Assembly: GCF_003385115.1 (NCBI RefSeq)
Contig: NZ_QUNI01000002.1
Span: 186,001-250,000, forward strand
Source of the DNA: Flavobacterium aquicola
GTDB taxonomy: Bacteria; Bacteroidota; Bacteroidia; Flavobacteriales; Flavobacteriaceae
DNA length: 64,000 nucleotides
Reading direction: 5' to 3'
This document shows positions 53,569 to 64,000 of the stretch, piece by piece (the first letter of the stretch is position 1; each line of letters opens with the position of its first letter). The notes beneath the pieces were generated by a model. The model saw only the letters and a program-made list of their open reading frames with translations. It had not been told where the DNA came from and did not search any database. The position numbers and the translations under genes are program-made.

Positions 53569-54465
53569 TTAATTCAAAATTCGATATTCGTTTGGAGTAC
53601 TGCCAACATGCTGTTTGAAAAATCGGGTAAAATGCTGCGGGTATTTAAAACCTAATTCATAAGCAACTTCATTAATTGTTTTTGCAGAATCAAATATTTT
53701 ATCTTTGGCCACTTCGATAATTTTGTTCTGAATGTATTCCTGTGCCGATTTGCCGGTTTCTTTTTTAATCAAATCACCAAAATAATTCGGTGACAGATTA
53801 AGTTCGCCGGCATAATAAGCAACAGATGGAAGTCCTAATATATTTGGTTTATCTGACGAAAAATAGCTATTCAGTAATTCTTCAAATTTTTCTACGATTC
53901 CTTTGTTTTCAGTATCTCTGGTAATAAACTGGCGGTCATAAAATCTTTCGCAGTAATTTAAAAACAATTCAATATTTGATGCAATCAGTTTTTTACTGTG
54001 TTTGTCAATAGACTGCTTTAACTCAATTTCAATCTTATTAAAACAGTCAAGGACAAGCTGTCTTTCTTTTTCGGATAAATGCAGTGCTTCGCTGGTGCTG
54101 TAACTGAAAAAATTATAGTCATTAATACTTTTTGCAAGTGATGTGCCACGAATTAAATCGGGATGGAAAACCAGTGCATGCCCAATAGGCTGGTAATAAT
54201 CTACTTTGTTTTCAACATCTATAATCTGTCCGGGAGAGATGAAAACTAAAGTTCCTTCCTGATAGTCATAATAATTACGGCCATATTTTAAGTCCCCACA
54301 TTTTACCTGCTTTAAAACTATGCAGTAAACTCCAAAATGCATTTTAGGCCCCGTTCTTTCCTTTGCTTTTGAGAAATCAATAATGCTGACTAACGGATGC
54401 AGCGTTTCATGATTATTAAAATCATTATACTGGCTAATGGTATCAAAATTAAATACTTGTCCCAT
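53569..54465 (-). CDS. AraC family transcriptional regulator
   Basis: 298 residues. N-terminal cupin-like sensor (YDYQEGTLVFISPGQIID, HALVFHPDLIRGT), C-terminal AraC HTH pair: GLPSVAYYAGELNLSPNYFGDLIKKETG and TINEVAYELGFKYPQHFTRFFKQHVGSTPNEYR. It is divergent from the aldo/keto reductase gene at 54639, the usual layout for AraC regulators of small oxidoreductase operons. It is clearly distinct from the cupin-AraC at 25863. The ligand is unknown. Confidence 0.9.
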   Translation of the reverse strand: MGQVFNFDTISQYNDFNNHETLHPLVSIIDFSKAKERTGPKMHFGVYCIVLKQVKCGDLKYGRNYYDYQEGTLVFISPGQIIDVENKVDYYQPIGHALVFHPDLIRGTSLAKSINDYNFFSYSTSEALHLSEKERQLVLDCFNKIEIELKQSIDKHSKKLIASNIELFLNYCERFYDRQFITRDTENKGIVEKFEELLNSYFSSDKPNILGLPSVAYYAGELNLSPNYFGDLIKKETGKSAQEYIQNKIIEVAKDKIFDSAKTINEVAYELGFKYPQHFTRFFKQHVGSTPNEYRILN

Positions 54466-54617
54466 GTTTTTTTATCTTTTGTTATACAAATTTAGCTATT
54501 AAAGTCTATATCTAATACCGACTTACTTATAATCAGTAATCTTGGTAGCAGATTCAGTAATCCGTATACCAGTGCCGTCGTATTTAGTTTGCAAATTTGT
54601 AATGCAAAGAATTATAA

Positions 54618-55490
<873 letters not shown>

Positions 55491-55508
55491 CTAATTATAA
55501 AAGATAAA

Positions 55509-56657
<1,149 letters not shown>

Positions 56658-56693
56658 TTAAATTAATAATATCCATCAAATAAAAACTTAGAT

Positions 56694-57158
56694 ATGAAAG
56701 CAATACTAACAGCACTGTTTTTTATAATTTTTACTCAGTTATCATCTGCACAGGGAAATACAGATACAGCCAGCAGCAAAAAGATTTCAAAGGCTGAACA
56801 GGAACTTCTTGATCTTTCAAAACTAAAATGGCAATGGATGTCCGATAAAAATGTGGACAAGTTAGGGCACTTTTTTCATGAAAAATCCGTTTTTGTTCAT
56901 ATGGGAGGCTCATGGGGAAAAGAACAGGAAGTTAATGTTATTAAAAGTGGCGGTATTTGGTATAAAAAAGCAGACATACAAGAAGCATCTGTGAATATTA
57001 TCGGAAATACAGCAATCGTTCTGAATAAGATTACACTTCTCGCCGTAGTTGGCGGTAATGAAGTCACTAATCCATTCATGGTAACGGAGGTATATGTGAA
57101 AGAAGGCGATGAATGGAAACTTGGTTCCCTCTCGTTTACCAAACTATTAACACCTTAA
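56694..57158 (+). CDS. Secreted NTF2-like (DUF4440/SnoaL-type) protein
   Basis: 154 residues with a signal peptide (FIIFTQLSSAQ). The NTF2-like cone fold is suggested by ELLDLSKLKWQWMSDKNVDKLGHFFHEKSVFVHMGGSWGKEQEV and a strand-rich C-terminus (VTEVYVKEGDEWKLGSLSFTKL). Such proteins are small-molecule binding or isomerase-like enzymes. It is co-oriented and 36 bp after the Tat-type reductase. Function unknown. Confidence 0.8.
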   Translation: MKAILTALFFIIFTQLSSAQGNTDTASSKKISKAEQELLDLSKLKWQWMSDKNVDKLGHFFHEKSVFVHMGGSWGKEQEVNVIKSGGIWYKKADIQEASVNIIGNTAIVLNKITLLAVVGGNEVTNPFMVTEVYVKEGDEWKLGSLSFTKLLTP

Positions 57159-57305
57159 CGAATTATTTTAAAGTAACTTACATCTAACAGTTTTTTTAGT
57201 TACTAATTACTTAGGCTGTTTGCTAAAGAGATGAGCATAATATCATAAATGAATGTAAAAGAAAATATTGATTAAAAACTTTTTGTTAATCTAAATGTAT
57301 ATTTT

Positions 57306-58550
57306 ATGAAATCTAAAATTCAATTACAGCTTATTATAATTATTATGTTTGGATTTATAGCGTGTTCAAAACATAATAACGACAATGGTAACGAAAATCC
57401 TGAGCCCGAAGTTCCGGCAACAGGAACTCCGGTTGAAACTAATCCGCCAAATTCGAATTATAAATCTGCTTTTTCAGGACAGACCAGAATTAATGGTGTA
57501 ACTACTGCCACTGCATATCGGGGAACTGTTATTTCTTCGGGGTTAACAGCACCCTGGGGTATAACCAGTCTTCACGACGGCCGATTATTGATTACAGAGA
57601 AAGGAGGAACTATGCGTATTGCAACAACCACAGGTACACTAGGAAGTGCTATAACAGGGATTCCTGCTGTCAATTCTTCGGGACAGGGAGGATTGTTAGG
57701 TTTGTGCATTGATCCACAGTTTGCATCTAATAGAATGGTGTATTGGGTATTTTCCGAAAATGTAACAGGAGGCACACAAACTTCGGTTGCTAAAGGCAGA
57801 CTTTCCAATGATGAAAAAACAATTGAAAATGCAGCAGTAATTTATCGTGCCAATCCATCGGCCAACAGTACTGCACATTATGGAGGCCGAATTTTATTTG
57901 ATGCTGCTGGTAATCTTTTGGTAAGCACCGGCGAAAGATCTAATACAAATACCCGTCCGTTTGCCCAATCCGTTTCGGCAGCGATAGGAAAGATTTTGCG
58001 AATTACGACCTCTGGCGCACCAGCACCGGGCAATCCTACGTTTAGTGGCGCAGGAGCTCTGCCGGAACTGTACAGCATCGGGCATAGAAATCCGCAGGGA
58101 TTAGCGATACATCCAGTTACAGGAGATCTTTGGCAGAGTGAGCACGGTCCGCGAGGAGGCGATGAAATAAACCGCGTCCAGCCTGGAGCAAATTATGGAT
58201 GGCCCACTATTACTTATGGAATTGAATATGGCGGTCAGCCTGTGGGTTCAGGTATTCAGCAGCAGACTGGCATGGAACAGCCTGTTTACTATTGGGATCC
58301 CGTAATTTCTCCCAGCGGTATGACATTTTATAAAGGAAACCGTATTCCAGAATGGCAGAATAATCTTTTCATTGGAGCTTTGAGCGGAATGCATATCGCA
58401 AGACTGGTTATTGTAAACAATAAAGTGACAGGTGAAGAAAGACTGCTTGCGGGCGAAAACCAGCGTTTCCGGGATATTACTCAGGGATTGGACGAGGCTT
58501 TATATGCAATTACAGATGGCGGAAGACTGTATCGAATTGACAGGCAGTAA
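57306..58550 (+). CDS. PQQ-dependent sugar dehydrogenase family (Gdh/sorbosone dehydrogenase) lipoprotein
   Basis: 414 residues with a lipoprotein signal (FGFIACSKH). Six-bladed propeller of the soluble glucose dehydrogenase/sorbosone dehydrogenase type: LTAPWGITSLHDGRLLITEKGGTMR-like opening, GGLLGLCIDPQF, HYGGRILFDAAGNLLVSTGER, GHRNPQGLAIHP, GDLWQSEHGPRGGDE and GANYGWPTITYG. It probably oxidises aldoses at the surface. PQQ binding is expected from the family. No PQQ synthesis gene is present in the window. Confidence 0.88.
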   Translation: MKSKIQLQLIIIIMFGFIACSKHNNDNGNENPEPEVPATGTPVETNPPNSNYKSAFSGQTRINGVTTATAYRGTVISSGLTAPWGITSLHDGRLLITEKGGTMRIATTTGTLGSAITGIPAVNSSGQGGLLGLCIDPQFASNRMVYWVFSENVTGGTQTSVAKGRLSNDEKTIENAAVIYRANPSANSTAHYGGRILFDAAGNLLVSTGERSNTNTRPFAQSVSAAIGKILRITTSGAPAPGNPTFSGAGALPELYSIGHRNPQGLAIHPVTGDLWQSEHGPRGGDEINRVQPGANYGWPTITYGIEYGGQPVGSGIQQQTGMEQPVYYWDPVISPSGMTFYKGNRIPEWQNNLFIGALSGMHIARLVIVNNKVTGEERLLAGENQRFRDITQGLDEALYAITDGGRLYRIDRQ

Positions 58551-58594
58551 AATTCTAGATTTTATAAAGGGAGCAAATAACACAAAAATCTTTA

Positions 58595-58648
58595 AAATCA
58601 GGATTTGATATTAGATTCAGTCATCTGAATAAAACCAAATCCTGATTT
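58595..58648. terminator. Large hairpin between convergent genes
   Basis: AAATCAGGATTTG (58595-58607) pairs perfectly with CAAATCCTGATTT (58636-58648); the 28-nt loop contains a second small inverted repeat, ATTCAG-tcat-CTGAAT. It lies between the convergent sugar dehydrogenase and GH43 genes. A second hairpin, CACAGTTT / AAACTGTG, follows at 58700-58726. Confidence 0.65.
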
Positions 58649-58772
58649 ATGTATTTAAAAATCCCTATTCTAATTATCAGCACTAGACAGCTTATAAATC
58701 ACAGTTTTTCCATGACTTAAACTGTGTCTCTTGATGTTCAAAGTGTTGCTCGCATAATACCCGCTAGGCATA

Positions 58773-59798
58773 TTATGGCAGATATGGCTTTACTATAGTC
58801 AGTTTATCTCCAGACAGATCGACCTCAAATAATTTTGGAATTCGTATTGTTTTGCCATTAACTTCCTTATGGCTGTGAAGCGACATAAGCCATTTACCTT
58901 CAAATGTTTTAAATAACATCCCGTGACCAAAATTTGGCGGTGTCAGAGGTTCTTTTTCCTGAATCCACGGACCGTCTAAAGTACCGCTTACAGAATAGGC
59001 AGCTCCTTGAGTATAAACATCATAAATCCAGCTGGTCCAAAGCATGCCTAAACGCCCGGAGTCTGTCTTAAACAAATAAGGGCCATCGGTAACTTTATTG
59101 GGCTTATCATTACCGGCGGCATCTTTTTCCCTGCTCCAAGGCGAGTCACTTGCTTTAAAAAGCAGTTTCCCTTCTCCAATCGAACCGCTTAAATCTGGTT
59201 TTAGCTCTATTTTTTCAATAGTTCCATTACCATTCTGCAGCCATTCATAACAATAAATCATATAAGGTTTTCCATTTGTATCAATCCAGAATGTGCCATC
59301 AAGCGTTGGTTTATTAGCAGGCAGATAAATATCGTCTTTCATTGGCAGATAGGGTCCTTGAGCTTTATCACTTACTAAAATATGGCTTGCGCGCCGTTCA
59401 ATAGCGATACCAGCGACCGTATCTATTTTTTTATTCTGATTTGTAAAAGTGGCAAAGTAGTAATATTTATTTTTAAACAGATGTAATTCTGCAGCCCAAA
59501 TCATAGGCTTTGGTCCCATCCAGGAATTTGGGTCCGTTTTGGCTGCATCATACGGACCATTCCATAATTTTAAATCTTTGCTCTTCCAGAGTAAACCGCC
59601 AGTGCCAGTCATATAATACATATGGGTTTCCTTGTCTGCTAATATAGCTGGATCACTTAATCTGATTGAATCCAGAGGAACAGCTTCTTTTAGCGGTCTT
59701 TTTTTCTGCGCATGCACTGCCGAAAAATATAAAAAACATATACAGACAGAAAAAATAAGACTTGATTTCTGTTTAAAATAATATTGTGATGATTTCAT
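58773..59798 (-). CDS. GH43-type glycosidase (single-domain)
   Basis: 341 residues with a signal peptide (FLYFSAVHAQ). Five-bladed propeller signatures: Asp49 in IRLSDPAILAD, Asp167 in PTLDGTFWID, and KVTDGPYLFK, where Asp238 occupies the place in which many GH43 enzymes have the acid Glu (EGP). I recall a TDGP form as common in one GH43-like subgroup, so it may be active. Monocistronic and convergent with the sugar dehydrogenase; no GATAA operator upstream, so it appears not to belong to the central regulon. Substrate likely a plant arabino- or xylo-glycan. Confidence 0.85.
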   Translation of the reverse strand: MKSSQYYFKQKSSLIFSVCICFLYFSAVHAQKKRPLKEAVPLDSIRLSDPAILADKETHMYYMTGTGGLLWKSKDLKLWNGPYDAAKTDPNSWMGPKPMIWAAELHLFKNKYYYFATFTNQNKKIDTVAGIAIERRASHILVSDKAQGPYLPMKDDIYLPANKPTLDGTFWIDTNGKPYMIYCYEWLQNGNGTIEKIELKPDLSGSIGEGKLLFKASDSPWSREKDAAGNDKPNKVTDGPYLFKTDSGRLGMLWTSWIYDVYTQGAAYSVSGTLDGPWIQEKEPLTPPNFGHGMLFKTFEGKWLMSLHSHKEVNGKTIRIPKLFEVDLSGDKLTIVKPYLP

Positions 59799-60166
59799 TT
59801 TTGATGTTTTTTTTAAATTAATCCATAAATTCTATCCTAACGCATTATGCAGCGTTAAAAAATTATATTGCACAAGTTAAATCTCATTTACAAAGTAATG
59901 AAGTAGCAGAAAATTTCAACGGGGGCAAATTGGAAAAAAAAGAGGACTAAAATTGTAAATTGGTATTTTTTCTTGTAAAAAAATGAATTATTCAAAATAT
60001 CTTAACAGTTGAACTTAATAAAGAATTACTTATTGAAAAACTAGTAAGTATATAAAAAACGTTATCTAAACTATCAGAAATAACTACTTACCTCCCAGCC
60101 CATTTCTTACCAAATGGTAATTGCAATCTGTTCATTGTTTTTGTCCTTTGTAAAAAAACAGAAACG
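59799..60166. other. Divergent intergenic region between GH43 and SDR
   Basis: 368 bp, AT-rich. It contains the inverted repeat TAACGC-N8-GCGTTA (59838-59857), preceded by tatcctaac, which resembles one half of the operator seen elsewhere but lacks the second GATAA at 21 bp. No clear TAnnTTTG element for either gene; a gtcctttg near 60144 is a weak candidate for the rightward gene. No ORF. Confidence 0.5.
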
Positions 60167-61195
60167 ATGAATAACAAAAGAATTTTACTCACAGGCATTA
60201 CCGGCTTTTTAGGTTCCCATACCGCCATTCAGCTTTTAAATAAAGGGTATGAAGTGGTAGGAACACTGCAAAACAAAGACCGAATAAATTCCATTCGGGA
60301 AATCATTAGCAGAAAAACAGCGAATATTGATAAGCTAAGTTTTGCTGTTGCGAATCTGAATGACAGTGCTATTTGGTTCGAACTGACCAAAAATATAGAT
60401 TGTGTGCATCATATTGCATCGCCTTTTCCGAGAGAACTGCCAAAACACGAAAACGATCTGATAGTTCCTGCAAAACAGGGAACTCTGAATGTGTTGAAAG
60501 CGGCAAGTGCCAATAATGTAAAGCGTGTGGTTATGGTTTCCTCAGTTGCTGCCATTGTTTACGGAAAGTCAAAAGACGAACTGAATAAAGTCTTTGACGA
60601 AAGCGATTGGACAGATGAAACCAGCGACAAAGACACCACACCTTATTTTAAAAGTAAAGCAATAGCCGAAAAAGCGGCTTGGGAATTTATAAAACAGAAC
60701 AATTCAAATCTGAAATTGGTAACAGTTTGTCCGGGAGCTATTTTAGGACCTGTTTTGGAAAATGATTTTGGAACATCTGCAAATATTGTCATTAAAATAT
60801 TAGACGGAAGTTCACCAGCCCTGCCCAAAATTGGATTTGATGTTATAGACGTCCGCTCGGTTGCCGATTTGCTGATTAAAGCGATGGAAATACCAAAGGC
60901 AGCAGGAAACCGTTACATTGCTTCTTCGGGTTATATGACATTCAAGGAAGTGGCCATGATATTGAAAGAGCAGTATCCCAGCAAAAAAATCCCTACAGCA
61001 GAACTTCCCAATTTTGCCGCGCGGTTATTTTCTATCTTTGAAAAATCACTGAAACCAATCTTAATTGAATTGGGAATAAAAAGAAAAACGGAAATCACTA
61101 AAGCACAGAAAGATCTGCAGTGGAAGCCTTTGTCACCAAAAGCAGCAATATTGGCCTGCGCAGAAAGTGTTTTTGAAAACGGAATACTAACATAA
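60167..61195 (+). CDS. NAD(P)-dependent epimerase/reductase, extended SDR (dihydroflavonol reductase-like)
   Basis: 342 residues. N-terminal GITGFLGSH (GxxGxxG) Rossmann motif, catalytic Ser in VMVSSVAAIVYG, and Tyr-x3-Lys in PYFKSKAIAEKAAW. Extended SDR of the dihydroflavonol-4-reductase/cinnamoyl-CoA reductase branch; reduces a carbonyl with NADPH. No signal peptide. The Crp/Fnr gene begins directly after the stop codon, so they form an operon. Substrate unknown. Confidence 0.9.
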   Translation: MNNKRILLTGITGFLGSHTAIQLLNKGYEVVGTLQNKDRINSIREIISRKTANIDKLSFAVANLNDSAIWFELTKNIDCVHHIASPFPRELPKHENDLIVPAKQGTLNVLKAASANNVKRVVMVSSVAAIVYGKSKDELNKVFDESDWTDETSDKDTTPYFKSKAIAEKAAWEFIKQNNSNLKLVTVCPGAILGPVLENDFGTSANIVIKILDGSSPALPKIGFDVIDVRSVADLLIKAMEIPKAAGNRYIASSGYMTFKEVAMILKEQYPSKKIPTAELPNFAARLFSIFEKSLKPILIELGIKRKTEITKAQKDLQWKPLSPKAAILACAESVFENGILT

Positions 61196-61780
61196 ATGGA
61201 AAAATTAAAATCGGTATTGGGTTTTGGCGGTATTCTTTCGGCAGAAGACATCGGTTACATCGTTTCGCATTATAAAAGCAGAACCTTGAAATCGGGGCAA
61301 CATTTTCAGGAGTTTCATAAAATTTGCAATGAAATCGCTTTTATCGAAAACGGAATTGTAAGAGTCTATGCAGCTGATGAAAATGGAAATGAAGTGACTA
61401 AATATTTCGTAAGAGAGAATCAGTTTTTTGTTGATTTGGAAAGCTACTACACTGCAAAACCTTCTGCAGATGCTTTTCAGGCAATGGTAGATTGTGAAAC
61501 GTATACTATTTCGAAATCGGTTCTAGAAAAACTGTGTGAAGAGGTTCCTAATCTGTTCATTTTTATAAAAAGCCTCACAGAAACTGCTTTACTGAACAAA
61601 ATCAAGGATAATGATTTTTTGAATTTTGGAGATGCCAAAACAAAATATCTTGAATTTGTCAGACGCTATCCCGCATTGGCACAGCAGGTACCACAGCAGT
61701 ATATTGCTTCCTATTTAAAAATCACCCCGCAGTCGCTAAGCCGGTTACGGAAAGAACTTGTAAAAGGAAACAATCGGTAA
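61196..61780 (+). CDS. Crp/Fnr family transcriptional regulator
   Basis: 194 residues. N-terminal cyclic-nucleotide-binding-like jelly roll (LKSGQHFQEFHKICNEIAFIENGIVRVYAADENG) and a C-terminal helix-turn-helix (VPQQYIASYLKITPQSLSRLRKEL). The phosphate-binding cassette of true CRP is not evident and there are no Fnr-type cysteines, so the signal is unknown. The start codon abuts the SDR stop codon (no spacer), suggesting translational coupling and control of the SDR. Confidence 0.9.
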   Translation: MEKLKSVLGFGGILSAEDIGYIVSHYKSRTLKSGQHFQEFHKICNEIAFIENGIVRVYAADENGNEVTKYFVRENQFFVDLESYYTAKPSADAFQAMVDCETYTISKSVLEKLCEEVPNLFIFIKSLTETALLNKIKDNDFLNFGDAKTKYLEFVRRYPALAQQVPQQYIASYLKITPQSLSRLRKELVKGNNR

Positions 61781-61931
61781 TTCTGATCCATATCATAATT
61801 ATTTTGAACTATAAACTTCTTAAGAAATTAAGGAGTTTTTTTAATGGTAATAACTTCAAAAATTAAATTCGATTTTAGATTCATTCCAAATAATTTTTTA
61901 GGATAAAAATAAAAATCCTATTTTTACAATC

Positions 61932-62255
61932 GTGAAACTTACAAGCACCATACTATCAGTCATTTTTCTATTGCTTTCATGCATGCCTTGTGCAGATATG
62001 GAAGCAGATGGTTCTGCACATTCGAAATCCGAATTAGTTTCAGCAGACAATCATTCGCACACTGCGGGAAGTGATTTGTGTTCGCCGTTTTGTATCTGCA
62101 GCTGCTGCGGTTCACAAATGACTGATTATTCACATTTTTCGGTGATTGATTTTCCTATCGTTTTTAAAGTGATAAAAAAACAATTGCCTACTTACAAATC
62201 CATTCTTACTTCCAATTTCTACGGAAGTATCTGGCAGCCACCTCAATTAGTATAA
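61932..62255 (+). CDS. Cys/His-rich small exported protein, DUF6660-like
   Basis: 107 residues starting with GTG at 61932; no nearby ATG gives the signal peptide (ILSVIFLLLSCMPCADME). The mature part has a His/Cys cluster: HSKSELVSADNHSHT and CSPFCICSCCGSQM. Similar small proteins (DUF6660, from memory) occur just upstream of CusA-type pumps in Flavobacteriaceae. A role in periplasmic metal (Cu/Ag/Zn/Co) sensing or binding is plausible. A TATTTTTA element at 61919-61926 is too close to serve unless the leader is very short. Confidence 0.7.
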   Translation: MKLTSTILSVIFLLLSCMPCADMEADGSAHSKSELVSADNHSHTAGSDLCSPFCICSCCGSQMTDYSHFSVIDFPIVFKVIKKQLPTYKSILTSNFYGSIWQPPQLV

Positions 62256-62307
62256 TGACGCCCGAGTAATTTCGGGTTAGAAAGCTGTGCTTAGCTGTTA
62301 ACAAATT

Positions 62308-62437
62308 CAGCCACAAATTACACTAATAAACACCAATTACAGTCCTTTTTAATTATACAAATAATTAAAAATCCTGAATTCGTGCAATTTGATTACAATT
62401 GATTTGAATTAGTGATATTGGTGAATTCGTGGCTAAC
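62308..62437. repeat. Long imperfect inverted repeat upstream of the RND pump
   Basis: The left arm (about 62308-62341, cagccacaaattacactaat and following) is an imperfect inverse of the right arm (62406-62437, gaattagtgatattggtgaa then ttcgtggct). Between them is ctgaattcgtgcaatttgat, another cgaatt-type word. Elements with agccacgaattcacgaatt words are frequent in flavobacterial intergenic DNA. The arms could form a hairpin in the leader of the pump gene. Confidence 0.65.
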
Positions 62438-62489
62438 AAATAGAGGCAAATGTACTATCTGCCTATTTCAAATTCATTATACATTTCAA

Positions 62490-64000
62490 ATGTTAGACAA
62501 GATTATACAATTCAGTATAAAGAACAAGTTTGTTATACTGCTTTTTACCCTTGTGCTTCTGGCCTGGGGCAGTTATTCCGTCAAGCAGTTACCGCTTGAT
62601 GCCTTACCTGATATCACCAATAATCAGGTGCAGATTATTACCACCGCTCCCACTCTTGCGAGTCAGGAAGTGGAGCAATTAATTACGTATCCGTTGGAAC
62701 AGGCTGTGAAAACCATTCCGAAAGTAATAGAACTGCGAAGCATTTCGCGTTTTGGCCTTTCGGTTGTAACAGTTGTTTTCAAAGAGGATGCGGACATTTA
62801 TTGGGCTCGGGAGCAGATTTTTCAAAGAATTAAAGCAGCTGAGGAAAACATCCCAAAATATGCCGGTTCTCCGGAATTAGCACCAATATCCACAGGACTT
62901 GGCGAGATATTTCAATATGATGTTTATGCCAAAAAAGGTTACGAAGACAAATACGATGCCGTAAAACTGCGAACCATTCAGGACTGGATTATCATTCCGC
63001 AGTTACAGGGAGTTGAAGGCGTTGCCGATGTAGGAAGCTGGGGAGGAAAACTAAAACAATACGAAATCGCAGTTGATCCAAATACGCTGAACAGTCAGGG
63101 AGTAACCATCACGGAGATTTTTGATGCTTTAGAAAAAAATAATCAAAATACGGGCGGTGCTTATATCGAAAAAGACGAATATGCCTATTTCATCCGTGGA
63201 GTCGGAATGGCTTCAGGAATCAACGATTTACAGAATGTAGTTATCAAAAACCGAAACGGTGCGCCTGTTTTGGTTCGTGATGTGGCGACTGTACGCGAAG
63301 GAATTGCACTGCGTTATGGAGCATCAACCAAAGACGGAAAAGGAGAAATTGTCTGCGGATTGGTTTTAATGCTAAAGGGTGAAAACTCCAGCGCTGTTGT
63401 CGAAAGAGTAAAAGAAAGAATGGAGCAGATCAACAAATCCTTACCCGAGGGAGTTGTTGCCGAACCATTCATTGACAGAGGAAAACTGGTCAATAACGCC
63501 ATAGGAACAGTGACCAAAAACCTGGTGGAAGGAGCTTTAATTGTAATCTTCGTTCTGATACTATTTCTTGGAAACCTTCGTGCCGGATTAATCGTTGCTT
63601 CGGTAATTCCGCTATCGATGCTTTTTGCGGTGATACTGATGAATTATTTTGGCGTAAGCGGGAATCTGATGAGTTTGGGAGCAATTGATTTCGGAATCAT
63701 AGTCGATGGTGCTGTAATTATTGTGGAAGCCACAATGCACCATTTGGCAAAAATCAAGAGGAAGCAGGAACTGACGCAGGAAGAAATGGACAGCGAAGTC
63801 TATTTATCTGCTTCCAAAATCAGGAACAGTGCTGCCTTTGGAGAAATCATCATTCTGATTGTGTATCTGCCGATTTTGGCATTGGTAGGAACAGAAGGGA
63901 AAATGTTCCAGCCAATGGCGATGACTGTTGGGTTTGCCGTTATTGGCGCTTTTGTTTTGTCATTGACGTATGTGCCAATGATGACTTCTTTGTTTTTATC
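62490..64000 (+). CDS. CusA/CzcA-type heavy-metal RND efflux pump, N-terminal part
   Basis: The frame is open from ATG 62490 to the window edge (503 codons), so the gene is 3'-truncated by the window. It begins MLDKIIQFSIKNKFVILLF (first transmembrane helix), then PLDALPDITNNQVQIITTAP, the HME-RND signature. RSISRFGLSVVTVVF and FIDRGKLVNNAIGTVTKNL follow, then helices 2-4 with GAIDFGIIVDGAVIIVEA, the charged Asp-containing helix of the proton relay. The inner-membrane subunit exports Cu/Ag or Co/Zn/Cd with CusB and CusC-like partners, which would lie to the right. The Cys/His-rich protein is 234 bp upstream. Confidence 0.93.
   Translation, partial: MLDKIIQFSIKNKFVILLFTLVLLAWGSYSVKQLPLDALPDITNNQVQIITTAPTLASQEVEQLITYPLEQAVKTIPKVIELRSISRFGLSVVTVVFKEDADIYWAREQIFQRIKAAEENIPKYAGSPELAPISTGLGEIFQYDVYAKKGYEDKYDAVKLRTIQDWIIIPQLQGVEGVADVGSWGGKLKQYEIAVDPNTLNSQGVTITEIFDALEKNNQNTGGAYIEKDEYAYFIRGVGMASGINDLQNVVIKNRNGAPVLVRDVATVREGIALRYGASTKDGKGEIVCGLVLMLKGENSSAVVERVKERMEQINKSLPEGVVAEPFIDRGKLVNNAIGTVTKNLVEGALIVIFVLILFLGNLRAGLIVASVIPLSMLFAVILMNYFGVSGNLMSLGAIDFGIIVDGAVIIVEATMHHLAKIKRKQELTQEEMDSEVYLSASKIRNSAAFGEIIILIVYLPILALVGTEGKMFQPMAMTVGFAVIGAFVLSLTYVPMMTSLFL

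Noticed and set aside
59833..59857. Sixth GATAA-type operator upstream of the small GH43 gene
   Set aside because: tatcctaac resembles one half-site, but there is no second GATAA 21 bp away and no -7 element at 31-32 bp.

Overview
The window is AT-rich DNA from a Bacteroidota chromosome, almost certainly a Flavobacterium or a close relative. The evidence is two SusC/SusD pairs, -7 promoter elements of the TAnnTTTG type, an absence of Shine-Dalgarno sequences, lipoprotein signals with LxxC boxes, and DUF families typical of Flavobacteriaceae. I see no rRNA, tRNA, CRISPR array, transposase or phage gene.

Layout. Positions 1-2645: a 5'-truncated DUF1016 nuclease and a cytoplasmic GH3 (NagZ-like) enzyme. 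2767-4229: a peroxiredoxin / thioredoxin / small acidic protein operon closed by a strong terminator. 4434-52621: a coordinated locus of five transcription units. Unit 1 (10536 to 4434, minus) is SusC-SusD-DUF6055. Unit 2 (25679 to 11004, minus) holds four hydroxyproline catabolic enzymes, two more extracytoplasmic peptidases of the S9 and DUF885 families, an APC permease, a GH127 beta-L-arabinofuranosidase and an M61 peptidase. An AraC regulator (25863-26714, plus) is divergent from it. Unit 3 (27090 to 32377, plus) is an M1 peptidase, a DPP-IV-like S9 peptidase and an M24 Xaa-Pro aminopeptidase. Unit 4 (43814 to 32469, minus) is LamG-GH146/127, DUF5695, GH43, GH97 and a second DUF6055. Unit 5 (52621 to 44903, minus) is SusC-SusD-fasciclin-DUF5007-like-DUF1735-like. 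53569-61780: AraC, two aldo/keto reductases, an NTF2-like protein, a Gdh/sorbosone-type sugar dehydrogenase, a small GH43, an SDR and a Crp/Fnr regulator. 61932-64000: a Cys/His-rich DUF6660-like protein and the start of a CusA-type RND pump.

How it works together (inference). The central locus looks like a dedicated system for plant hydroxyproline-rich glycoproteins (extensins, possibly arabinogalactan proteins). GH127, GH146-type and GH43 enzymes would strip arabinose from hydroxyproline, and GH97 (with the Asp of retaining alpha-galactosidases) would remove serine-linked galactose. DUF6055 proteins (HExxH...E), M1, M61, DUF885 and two S9 proline-tolerant peptidases would cut the bared Pro/Hyp-rich chain. 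The APC permease would import the products, cytoplasmic M24 would finish X-Pro/Hyp dipeptides, and epimerase, FAD dehydrogenase, deaminase and semialdehyde dehydrogenase would turn 4-hydroxyproline into 2-oxoglutarate.

The strongest direct evidence for one system is a shared regulatory sequence. All five units carry GATAA-N16-GATAA (one copy AATAA) exactly 31 or 32 bp upstream of a TAnnTTT(G/A) -7 element, always in the same orientation relative to the gene. Two direct half-sites 21 bp apart fit an AraC-family activator, and one is encoded in the middle of the locus next to one of the sites.
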